This document shows, piece after piece, positions 1 through 4,222 of a stretch of 7,056 nucleotides of DNA. The stretch is taken from assembly GCA_001786805.1 (NCBI GenBank), contig MFTJ01000031.1, positions 7,318-14,373 of the forward strand. Direction: 5' to 3'. The position numbers and the translations under genes were made by a program. The notes beneath the pieces are model-generated. The model was given only the letters and a program-made list of their open reading frames with translations, had not been told where the DNA came from and searched no databases. The first letter of the stretch is position 1, and each line of letters opens with the position of its first letter. The stretch is from Candidatus Nomurabacteria bacterium RIFCSPHIGHO2_01_FULL_39_10 (GTDB lineage Bacteria; Patescibacteriota; Minisyncoccia; Phycocordibacterales; UBA9973).

Positions 1-907
1 CATGCTCGTGCTCTTCTTCGTGTTCCTCATGATCTTGCGACGCTATCGTGAAGTACACCGCGGCAAGCAGAGAAAATATGAGCGCCTGAATAAGCCCGAT
101 GAACACCTCTAAGAACAAAAACGGAGTGGGTAGGATGTAAAGAAAAATCGCGCCCATTGATGCAAGAAGCACTTCTCCGGCAAATATGTTGCCGAAAAGT
201 CGGAAAGAAAGCGAAGCCACCTTTGCCATTTCTCCGATAAGCTCGAGGAGACCCACGAAAAACGCAATCGGAGCCACGATTATGACACTCTTATCCTTTC
301 GGAACTTTGTCATTATCCCTCCGAGTGCCTTGATATTAACATATTTATTGAAAATTTTCCAAGCGCCTATGACCATAATTCCAAAAATGTTTGAACCGAT
401 GACTATAGCGAGGCTCAAAGCCAAAGTCGTATTAATATCGGCAGTTCCAGCGCGGAAGATGGGAACAAAGACAGAATTTCCAGCCTCCTGTGCCAGAAAA
501 CCGACAGAACCAACAAAAGGCAGAAGCCCGAGCCAGTTGTTTACTAAAATAAAAATAAATAGTGATGCGACTAGAGGAAAAATTTTAAGTGTTATCTTGC
601 GGTCATTCGTCACTTGGTTGCACAACGACAGCGCGCCCTCTAGAAAAATTTCAAAAATATGCTGAAGCTTGCCTGGAATTTGTTTTAAGTTCCGCTTTAG
701 CAATACGCAAAGAACGACTATAACCAAAACAGCCAGCCAAGAATTAAGTAAAGAATTTGTAATTGAGAATCCGCCAGCTGGCGGACCGACATGAAAAATC
801 GGCTCCGCAAAAATAGTTGTCTCGTGAATTGACTGCTCCCCGCCTGCATCAGCTATGCTGGAAGCATTGCGGGCAGGTGTCATTTGATTTGTGTTATTTG
901 CTGCCAT
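1..907 (-). CDS. atpB: F0F1 ATP synthase subunit a, 3' end beyond window
   Basis: Subunit a of the membrane F0 sector forms the proton half-channels beside the c-ring. The 302 codons visible read without interruption from ATG at 907 and run off position 1. Hydrophobic segments lie near residues 48-70, 108-131, 158-181, 207-225 and 247-290. The hallmark SFRLFGNIFAGE at 234-245 carries the essential Arg (R236, equivalent to E. coli R210) and a Glu equivalent to E. coli E219; Q274 matches the conserved Gln of the last helix. The visible C-terminus is a Glu/His-rich tail from about residue 292. The start overlaps the upstream atpZ/atpI-like gene by 14 nt, indicating translational coupling; no clear Shine-Dalgarno is seen. 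The N-terminal ~45 residues contain two segments encoded by GC-rich palindromes (839-877 and 770-785), probably insertions. Family assignment is near certain. Confidence 0.97.
   Translation of the reverse strand, partial: MAANNTNQMTPARNASSIADAGGEQSIHETTIFAEPIFHVGPPAGGFSITNSLLNSWLAVLVIVVLCVLLKRNLKQIPGKLQHIFEIFLEGALSLCNQVTNDRKITLKIFPLVASLFIFILVNNWLGLLPFVGSVGFLAQEAGNSVFVPIFRAGTADINTTLALSLAIVIGSNIFGIMVIGAWKIFNKYVNIKALGGIMTKFRKDKSVIIVAPIAFFVGLLELIGEMAKVASLSFRLFGNIFAGEVLLASMGAIFLYILPTPFLFLEVFIGLIQALIFSLLAAVYFTIASQDHEEHEEEHEH
770..785. repeat. 16-bp perfect palindrome within atpB
   Basis: TCCGCCAGCTGGCGGA equals its own reverse complement. In atpB it encodes most of GPPAGGF (about residues 41-47), between HVG and GFSITNS. 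It is GC-rich in AT-rich surroundings. Confidence 0.8.
839..877. repeat. imperfect GC-rich inverted repeat in the 5' part of atpB
   Basis: CCCGCCTGCA (839-848) pairs with TGCGGGCAGG (868-877) with one mismatch and one G-T pair. ATGCT (855-859) then pairs with AGCAT (863-867) around a GGA loop, leaving a 6-nt bulge (849-854). In frame it encodes most of PARNASSIADAGG (about residues 11-23), a low-complexity stretch unlike normal AtpB N-termini. Confidence 0.65.
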
Positions 908-1136
908 CTTGTTCTAGTTCTTTTTTATATTGTTTTATTTCGCGATAAATTCCAAAACAGCTAACCCCGAATCCGACTATCAGAAAAACAGAAAATAAAG
1001 ACTGCTCAAGATATCTTCCCAATAAAAGCCCCAAAATCAAAGGAAATATTATCCAAGAAGTCGTCTTAGCGTAAAAAAGCATTACTGGCTTGAGCCAAGC
1101 GTTATCCGTATTTATCTTTTTTTCATTTTTAACCAC
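894..1136 (-). CDS. AtpZ/AtpI-like ATP synthase accessory membrane protein
   Basis: An 80-residue protein with two predicted membrane helices (about residues 24-41 and 46-63) joined by a tight turn and ending in a charged, Lys-rich C-terminus. The shape and the position as first gene of the atp operon, immediately before atpB, fit the AtpZ/AtpI accessory family, which is linked to c-ring assembly or Mg/Ca handling in other bacteria. Sequence similarity is weak by eye, so the family call rests largely on context and topology. The start used is GTG at 1136; the ATG at 1126 is out of frame and the next in-frame Met is residue 19. No Shine-Dalgarno is visible; a hairpin with a T-rich tail sits directly upstream. 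The stop overlaps the atpB start by 14 nt. Confidence 0.85.
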   Translation of the reverse strand: MVKNEKKINTDNAWLKPVMLFYAKTTSWIIFPLILGLLLGRYLEQSLFSVFLIVGFGVSCFGIYREIKQYKKELEQDGSK

Positions 1137-1138
1137 AA

Positions 1139-1160
1139 AAATAAAAGGCGTTACGCCTTT
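1139..1160 (-). terminator. hairpin with T-rich tail upstream of the atp operon
   Basis: On the minus strand AAAGGCG-TAA-CGCCTTT forms a 7-bp stem with a 3-nt loop (1160-1144), followed by a TTATTTTTG tract. It has the form of an intrinsic terminator and may end transcripts from the HEPN/nucleotidyltransferase genes. It lies just downstream of the predicted atp promoter, so it would also form the 5' end of the atp mRNA, where it could act as a stabilising hairpin instead. Confidence 0.5.
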
Positions 1161-1165
1161 CCGAT

Positions 1166-1194
1166 AGTATATTATAAAGCTATTTTTGATGCAA
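1166..1194 (-). promoter_or_regulatory. sigma70-type promoter of the atp operon
   Basis: On the minus strand, -35 TTGCAT (1194-1189) and -10 TATACT (1171-1166) are separated by 17 bp. A consensus TATAAT (1176-1171) overlaps the -10 but is too close to that -35. The predicted start near 1159 gives a leader of about 22 nt before the GTG at 1136. Confidence 0.6.
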
Positions 1195-1203
1195 ACTGGA
1201 AAA

Positions 1204-1336
1204 CTACACCGTAATCTCCCCTATAAAATTAGTGTTGATTATTTTCTTTAAGTCAGCCAAGAATTTATAACCTCCTTGTCGGGCACCATGGCTATCGTTC
1301 CTCCGAATCCTAGAATCATTACTTTTTTTTTTTCAT
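1204..1336 (-). pseudogene. degraded N-terminal asparaginase remnant
   Basis: Two nucleotides after the nucleotidyltransferase stop codon an ATG (1336) is followed by eleven A residues. One frame over, the sequence reads VMILGFGGTIAMVPDKE, which matches the N-terminal active-site signature of type I/II L-asparaginases (GGTIA, with the nucleophile Thr). The ATG frame hits a stop right after the A-tract, and the asparaginase frame stops at 1248 after only about 24 codons from an internal ATG at 1319. A neighbouring frame is then open to a stop at 1204 (ending IGEITV). Normal asparaginases have over 300 residues, so most of the gene is missing. Both a homopolymer frameshift and a large deletion are needed to explain it. 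The match is a single short motif, hence moderate confidence. Confidence 0.45.
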
Positions 1337-1338
1337 AT

Positions 1339-1662
1339 CTAAATTTCTATTCCGTATTTTTTAATTTCTGAAATAAACGGCGTGGCGATAGATTTGTAAT
1401 CTTTCGATGAAACAGGGTGCGCTTCAATCCTATTGTCTAATTTCCAATGCAAAAAATTCAACTTTCCCATTTCGGTCATTTCATCTTTCCCTAACTTTGA
1501 AGAAACTACGCATATGTCAATATCACTATCCTTTCTCTGTTGACCACGTGCATATGAACCAAATAAGACCATACGCTCCACGGGAATGCCTGAATTTTCT
1601 ATAATTTCTCTATATCGCAAAAGAATATTTTTAATTTTTTTATCTATTGTTTTTTTAGCCAT
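1339..1662 (-). CDS. MNT-type nucleotidyltransferase domain protein (putative antitoxin)
   Basis: A 107-residue minimal nucleotidyltransferase of the DNA polymerase beta superfamily. The signature GSYARG is at residues 35-40 and the metal-binding DxD at D47/D49 (SDIDI), with a probable third acidic residue at E80 (RIEAHP). Stand-alone MNT proteins next to HEPN proteins usually act as antitoxins, in characterised cases by transferring AMP to the HEPN partner. Here the start (ATG 1662) lies inside the end of the HEPN gene, a 19-nt overlap, so the two are surely co-translated. All catalytic motif residues appear intact, so the enzyme could be active. The substrate and partner modification are inferred from the family only; other single-domain MNT proteins have unknown roles. 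Confidence 0.9.
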   Translation of the reverse strand: MAKKTIDKKIKNILLRYREIIENSGIPVERMVLFGSYARGQQRKDSDIDICVVSSKLGKDEMTEMGKLNFLHWKLDNRIEAHPVSSKDYKSIATPFISEIKKYGIEI

Positions 1663-2024
1663 ATAATAAATTTGTTAATTTTACTAATATATTTTTTGGT
1701 AAATTCTGAAGTAGCCTTTTTGTAAAAAGAATTTTTGTAATCATCATATCTGGCTTTTATATTAAAAGCGTTCACTTCATAAAGTAATTTAGCGTGTTCA
1801 TCTGTTAAATTTATTTTTGCTCTTTTGGCAAGAAGCAACAAATCATGGCTTATGGGAGATTCTCCGCCATTACTGACAATCATTCCTTTAAGATATTTTT
1901 CTAAAGAGAGATGGGAGAAAAACAAAGCGTGCATATAACTTTTTGAACGCATTAAGACCGCAACAACCTCCCAGTCCTTTTTAGAAGAATTAAACCAAAA
2001 TTTTATTAATTCCTGATTTGACAT
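1644..2024 (-). CDS. HEPN domain protein (putative toxin partner)
   Basis: A 126-residue all-helical HEPN protein, resembling the PF05168 type: an N-terminal helix with KDWEVV, a helix with HALFFSHLSLEKYLKG (residues 32-47), then SPISHDLLLLAKRA (56-69) and the AFNIKARYDDY segment (86-96). H60 matches the conserved HDL His of this type. The typical HEPN RNase motif R-x4-6-H is not seen, since no Arg lies 4-6 residues before H60, and there is no Tyr two residues after the His as in HepT. RNase activity is therefore uncertain, and the protein may instead be a structural HEPN partner. It overlaps the nucleotidyltransferase gene by 19 nt. A TGC-TATACT extended -10 ends 7 nt before the ATG, so the mRNA is probably leaderless. 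The pair is a toxin-antitoxin candidate by analogy only. Confidence 0.9.
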   Translation of the reverse strand: MSNQELIKFWFNSSKKDWEVVAVLMRSKSYMHALFFSHLSLEKYLKGMIVSNGGESPISHDLLLLAKRAKINLTDEHAKLLYEVNAFNIKARYDDYKNSFYKKATSEFTKKYISKINKFIIWLKKQ

Positions 2025-2030
2025 ATATCC

Positions 2031-2039
2031 AGTATAGCA
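2031..2039 (-). promoter_or_regulatory. extended -10 promoter for the HEPN/MNT pair
   Basis: TGC followed by TATACT (2039-2031, minus strand) is an extended -10 element. Counting 7 nt downstream puts the transcription start on position 2024, the A of the HEPN start codon. No convincing -35 is present, which is tolerated by extended -10 promoters. The site lies just after the stop of the preceding coiled-coil gene. Confidence 0.45.
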
Positions 2040-2055
2040 TATTATGAGTTTCTAA

Positions 2056-2367
2056 CTACTTTGATTTCAACTCCAGCTTTTCAACGCGAACAATTACATT
2101 ATCTATTTTTCTATCATACGCCAGATGATCAGTATATAAAGTAGAAATATTTTCTCTGAAAGATTTAGTGTCTTCGTGTATGGCTGTAATTTCTTTTAGC
2201 ATTACTTGTATAACTTGTCCATGTGTTGTTAGTGTCTTATTCATCTTGTTTAGAGTTTCTTGTTGCGCATTTAAATCCTCTTTGGTTGCCATACGATCAA
2301 CAACATCTTCCTTTATCATTTTAGCTAGGTCAGCAATTGTTACTCTTTTTGTTTTTTTATTATTCAT
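2056..2367 (-). CDS. small coiled-coil protein of unknown function
   Basis: A 103-residue, highly charged, soluble protein with no Cys and no membrane segment. The N-terminus has a TIADLAKMI segment followed by DRMATKEDL, and the remainder (about residues 32-100) has heptad-like spacing of Leu, Met, Ile and Val expected for a long helix or coiled coil, ending in IDNVIVRVEKLELKSK. Short proteins of this general form, a DLA-type head plus a coiled coil, are frequent in Patescibacteria genomes and lack a known function. The ATG (2367) is separated by a single nucleotide from the TAA of the upstream zinc-ribbon gene, so the two form an operon; an AGAAG stretch upstream can serve as a weak Shine-Dalgarno. 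The gene is supported by its length and operon position, not by a recognised domain. Confidence 0.8.
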   Translation of the reverse strand: MNNKKTKRVTIADLAKMIKEDVVDRMATKEDLNAQQETLNKMNKTLTTHGQVIQVMLKEITAIHEDTKSFRENISTLYTDHLAYDRKIDNVIVRVEKLELKSK

Positions 2368-2368
2368 G

Positions 2369-2527
2369 TTATTTTTCTTCTTTTACTAATTTATGCTTCT
2401 TTAAGAAATCGAGTATTGGTTTTCCACATTTTGAACAAAAATCCTTACCACTAAAAAAATCGGCACCAGCTCTTATTGGGCGACCTTCTATTTTCTTTTT
2501 ACAAATATCGCATTTGCTGACATTCAT
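2369..2527 (-). CDS. small zinc-ribbon protein
   Basis: A 52-residue protein with two CxxC knuckles, CDIC (Cys 6 and 9) and CSKC (Cys 31 and 34), 21 residues apart, which should bind one zinc ion. A basic C-terminal helix follows (LDFLKKHKLVKEEK). The frame is open further up to a TTG at 2557, but the stretch between contains a consensus extended -10 promoter (TGGTATAAT). That promoter's predicted start falls exactly on the ATG at 2527, so the shorter product is preferred. It forms an operon with the coiled-coil gene 1 nt downstream. The function is unknown; proteins of this kind may bind nucleic acid or another protein. The Cys pattern makes a real gene likely. Confidence 0.8.
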   Translation of the reverse strand: MNVSKCDICKKKIEGRPIRAGADFFSGKDFCSKCGKPILDFLKKHKLVKEEK

Positions 2528-2533
2528 ATTTTT

Positions 2534-2561
2534 ATTATACCAAATCCAAAAATTCAAGCAA
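2534..2561 (-). promoter_or_regulatory. promoter of the zinc-ribbon/coiled-coil operon
   Basis: On the minus strand, -35 TTGCTT (2561-2556), a 16-bp spacer, and a perfect -10 TATAAT (2539-2534) preceded by TGG, giving an extended -10. The predicted start is 2527, the A of the ATG, i.e. a leaderless transcript. It stands back to back with the tRNA promoter. Confidence 0.65.
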
Positions 2562-2569
2562 ATGAAAAT

Positions 2570-2598
2570 TTGCGTCTACATGTCTATTTTGATATAGT
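2570..2598 (+). promoter_or_regulatory. promoter of the tRNA-Ile gene
   Basis: -35 TTGCGT (2570-2575) and -10 TATAGT (2593-2598) are separated by 17 bp. The predicted start near 2605 leaves only about 4 nt before the mature tRNA 5' end at 2609. Confidence 0.65.
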
Positions 2599-2608
2599 TT
2601 TTTCTATT

Positions 2609-2680
2609 GAGCGTGTAGTTCAGTGGTAGAACGCTGTCCTGATAAGACAGAGGCCGATGGTCCGATTCCATCCACGCTCA
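2609..2680 (+). tRNA. tRNA-Ile (anticodon GAU)
   Basis: All four arms fold cleanly: acceptor GAGCGTG/CACGCTC (2609-2615 with 2673-2679), D-stem GTTC/GAAC with loop AGTGGTA, anticodon stem CTGTC/GACAG with loop CTGATAA, and T-stem GATGG/CCATC. The anticodon GAT at 2641-2643 reads Ile codons AUC and AUU, and A37 fits the t6A modification of Ile tRNAs. The discriminator is A2680; the 3' CCA is not encoded and must be added by the CCA-adding enzyme. The T-loop reads TCCGATT, so position 55 is C instead of the almost invariant U. The gene has its own promoter and terminator and is the only plus-strand gene in the window. Confidence 0.95.
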
Positions 2681-2688
2681 CAGAACAA

Positions 2689-2720
2689 ATCAAAAAACCA
2701 CCGGGTGGTGGTTTTTTGAT
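2689..2720. terminator. bidirectional intrinsic terminator between tRNA-Ile and the RRM gene
   Basis: ATCAAAAAACCACC (2689-2702) and its exact reverse complement (2707-2720) form a 14-bp stem around GGGT. The CCACC/GGTGG core is flanked by A6/T6, so a U-tract follows the stem on either strand. It ends tRNA-Ile on the plus strand and the RRM gene on the minus strand. Confidence 0.9.
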
Positions 2721-2741
2721 TCTAAAATATAATTTAAACCT

Positions 2742-2756
2742 CGCCCATATCGGGCG
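2742..2756 (-). other. 3'-UTR hairpin after the RRM gene
   Basis: CGCCC-GATAT-GGGCG on the minus strand forms a 5-bp GC stem about 8 nt after the RRM stop codon. It can be extended by two GC pairs across an A-A mismatch. AGGTTTAAATT follows without a clean U-run, so it is more likely a secondary 3'-end structure than the main terminator. Confidence 0.4.
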
Positions 2757-2763
2757 TGGCAAG

Positions 2764-3084
2764 TTAGTATTCTCGGCGTCCGCCTCCTCCCCCATAACCT
2801 CCTCGGTCACTGCCTCCAGTTCGTGGTGGGCGAGCTTCCATTGGGCGAGCTTCGTTGACAGTAAGTTTGCGTCCTTCGAATTCTTGGTCATTGAACATAG
2901 AGATAGCTTTTGCGGCTTCCTCTTGTGTTGACATTTCCACGAATCCAAAACCTTTAGAACGACCAGACATCTTGTCCATAATAATCACAGCGGAAACAAC
3001 GTTTCCAGCCTGCGCGAAGAGCTCTTTGAGAGCCGCTTCTTGGGTGCTGTAAGGGAGTCCCCCTACATATAGCTTTGTAGCCAT
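2764..3084 (-). CDS. single-RRM glycine-rich-tail RNA-binding protein
   Basis: A 106-residue protein with one complete RNA recognition motif, with RNP2 LYVGGL at residues 5-10 and RNP1 KGFGFVEM at 44-51 including the stacking aromatics, then a short Arg/Gly-rich tail (GGSDRGGYGGGGGRREY). This is the architecture of the bacterial Rbp family, best known from cyanobacteria, where members bind RNA and are often cold-induced. The start at ATG 3084 follows a strong AAGGAAG Shine-Dalgarno about 11 nt upstream and gives the RRM its usual MA-KLYVGGL beginning. It has its own promoter (3223-3196) just behind prfA and an unusually long leader of about 104 nt that can fold over the Shine-Dalgarno. A bidirectional terminator follows. 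Function as an RNA chaperone is inferred from the family. Confidence 0.96.
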   Translation of the reverse strand: MATKLYVGGLPYSTQEAALKELFAQAGNVVSAVIIMDKMSGRSKGFGFVEMSTQEEAAKAISMFNDQEFEGRKLTVNEARPMEARPPRTGGSDRGGYGGGGGRREY

Positions 3085-3096
3085 AACTTTACTTCT

Positions 3097-3116
3097 TCCT
3101 TTTTTACGAAAAAGGA
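3097..3116 (-). promoter_or_regulatory. hairpin covering the RRM gene Shine-Dalgarno
   Basis: In the mRNA, UCCUUUUU (3116-3109) pairs with AAAAAGGA (3104-3097) across a 4-nt loop CGUA, an 8-bp stem. The 3' arm contains the AAGGA part of the ribosome binding site. An upstream leader segment CGAAAAAG (3172-3165) is fully complementary to CUUUUUCG (3114-3107) and could compete for the same strand. No experimental support; structure read by eye. Confidence 0.5.
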
Positions 3117-3195
3117 CAAAAAACTATTATTAAACCCGCCCAGAGCGAGCGAGCGTAGAAAACTCTTTTTCGCTAAAATGAGACCCTACTGTTGA

Positions 3196-3223
3196 AGTAT
3201 AACACACCTAAAACGAAAGACAA
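3196..3223 (-). promoter_or_regulatory. promoter of the RRM gene
   Basis: On the minus strand, -35 TTGTCT (3223-3218), a 16-bp spacer, and -10 TATACT (3201-3196) preceded by TGT (extended -10). The predicted start is about 3189, giving a leader of about 104 nt. The -35 begins 3 nt after the prfA stop codon. Confidence 0.6.
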
Positions 3224-3225
3224 GA

Positions 3226-4215
3226 TTATTCTTCGGTTTCTTCTCCCACCGCCCCAGACTGAATATCCGCAATAATATCTTCTATTCCCCCTTCCATTAT
3301 TTTCGGCAAATTGTGCCAAGATTTTTTGATGTGATGGTCGGTCACTCTATCCTGCGGGAAATTGTAGGTGCGAATTTTTTCGGAGCGGTCGGCGGTGCCT
3401 ATTTGGTCTTTTCTGTCACCCGCGTATTTTTTCGCTTCTTTTTCTTCTTCCAGTTGCTGAAGCTTGGCAGTCAAAATACTCATGGCTTTTTCACGGTTTG
3501 CCAGCTGACTCCTTTCATTTGTAGAACGCACATCGAGCCCTGTAGGTTTATGGATAATGCGGACGGCTGTTTCAACTTTGTTCACATTCTGCCCGCCCTT
3601 TCCGCCGGAACGAGAATATTCCATATCAAATTCAGAAGGGTCAATTTTGAAATTAACTTTTTTCCTGATTGGCAAAACTGCAACGCTAGCTGTGGAAGTA
3701 TGTACCCTGCCGTTTTTCTCAGTTGCTGGAATTCTTTGCACCCGATGCACACCCGTCTCATAACGCATCTTGTCATACACCCCTTTGCCTTTTATTTCAA
3801 AACTCGCTTCTTTGTAACCCGAGAGGTCGCTCTTGGATTCATAATTTACTCTCCAGAGCCAGCCTTGCGATTCCGCATACTTTTCATACATGTGCGCAAG
3901 CTCCCAAGCGAAAAGCGAAGCCTCATCACCACCAGCTCCGGCTCGCACTTCCAGCACTATCTCATTTGTGATTTCAGCTTCTTCTTTGTCTTTATCCAGA
4001 ATTTCTCGCACTTGTTTTTCTAGTCTTTCTTTTTCCTCCTGAATAAATTTGAGTTCTTTAGCCGCCATTTCATGCAGGCTTTCATCGCCTGCTCGCCCCG
4101 CCTGGAGAGGCGGGGCGAGCATTTCCCGCACCACTTCTTCTTCACGCAAAAGCTTTTCCAGCATATCTGCAAGATAGCTGGTTCTGTGGTCTTTTTTTAT
4201 TTCATCTAGGTTCAT
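3226..4215 (-). CDS. prfA: peptide chain release factor 1
   Basis: RF1 ends translation at UAA and UAG. The stop-codon-reading PxT motif is PAT at residues 163-165 (HRVQRIPATEKNGRVHTS), which separates RF1 from RF2 (SPF). The peptidyl-tRNA-hydrolysing GGQ is at 207-209. The PCRF domain starts at VLEVRAGAGGDEA (88-99), and the C-terminal TYNFPQDRVTDHH (283-295) is characteristic. At 329 residues it is about 30 shorter than E. coli RF1; aligned by eye on the ML..EMA..EL segment, some 36 N-terminal residues are absent. A palindrome-encoded stretch (about 34-43, APPLQAGRAG) is inserted where E. coli continues directly. The GGQ context is GKGGQ instead of the usual GAGGQ. prmC, a frequent neighbour, is not adjacent. 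The ATG at 4215 has no Shine-Dalgarno and lies 7 nt from a long inverted repeat. Confidence 0.97.
   Translation of the reverse strand: MNLDEIKKDHRTSYLADMLEKLLREEEVVREMLAPPLQAGRAGDESLHEMAAKELKFIQEEKERLEKQVREILDKDKEEAEITNEIVLEVRAGAGGDEASLFAWELAHMYEKYAESQGWLWRVNYESKSDLSGYKEASFEIKGKGVYDKMRYETGVHRVQRIPATEKNGRVHTSTASVAVLPIRKKVNFKIDPSEFDMEYSRSGGKGGQNVNKVETAVRIIHKPTGLDVRSTNERSQLANREKAMSILTAKLQQLEEEKEAKKYAGDRKDQIGTADRSEKIRTYNFPQDRVTDHHIKKSWHNLPKIMEGGIEDIIADIQSGAVGEETEE
4090..4121. repeat. GC-rich palindrome inserted in prfA
   Basis: TGCTCGCCCCGCCT (4090-4103) and its exact reverse complement (4108-4121) form a 14-bp perfect stem around GGAG. It is much more GC-rich than the surrounding gene, and it encodes the residues that appear extra when RF1 is compared with E. 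coli. The reading frame is preserved. Confidence 0.85.
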
Positions 4216-4222
4216 AAATTAA

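Noticed and set aside
186..665. Plus-strand open frame of 159 codons opposite atpB
   Set aside because: It is a shadow of atpB, whose conserved motifs on the minus strand are unmistakable; no ribosome site or family resemblance.
1644..2024. Calling the HEPN protein HepT
   Set aside because: The R-x4-H-x-Y motif of HepT is absent; the pattern fits the broader PF05168-type HEPN better.
2604..2948. Open frame covering the terminator, the tRNA antisense strand and the RRM 3' part
   Set aside because: It runs through the tRNA-Ile complement and the bidirectional terminator and overlaps a well supported RRM gene in another frame.
3142..3154. Three tandem GAGC units as a possible repeat array
   Set aside because: Only about 13 bp and without spacers, so not CRISPR-like; best seen as part of the structured RRM leader.
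3313..4023. Plus-strand open frame of 236 codons opposite prfA
   Set aside because: Antisense to RF1; the Phe-rich, His-rich composition is what reverse reading of a Glu/Lys-rich gene produces.
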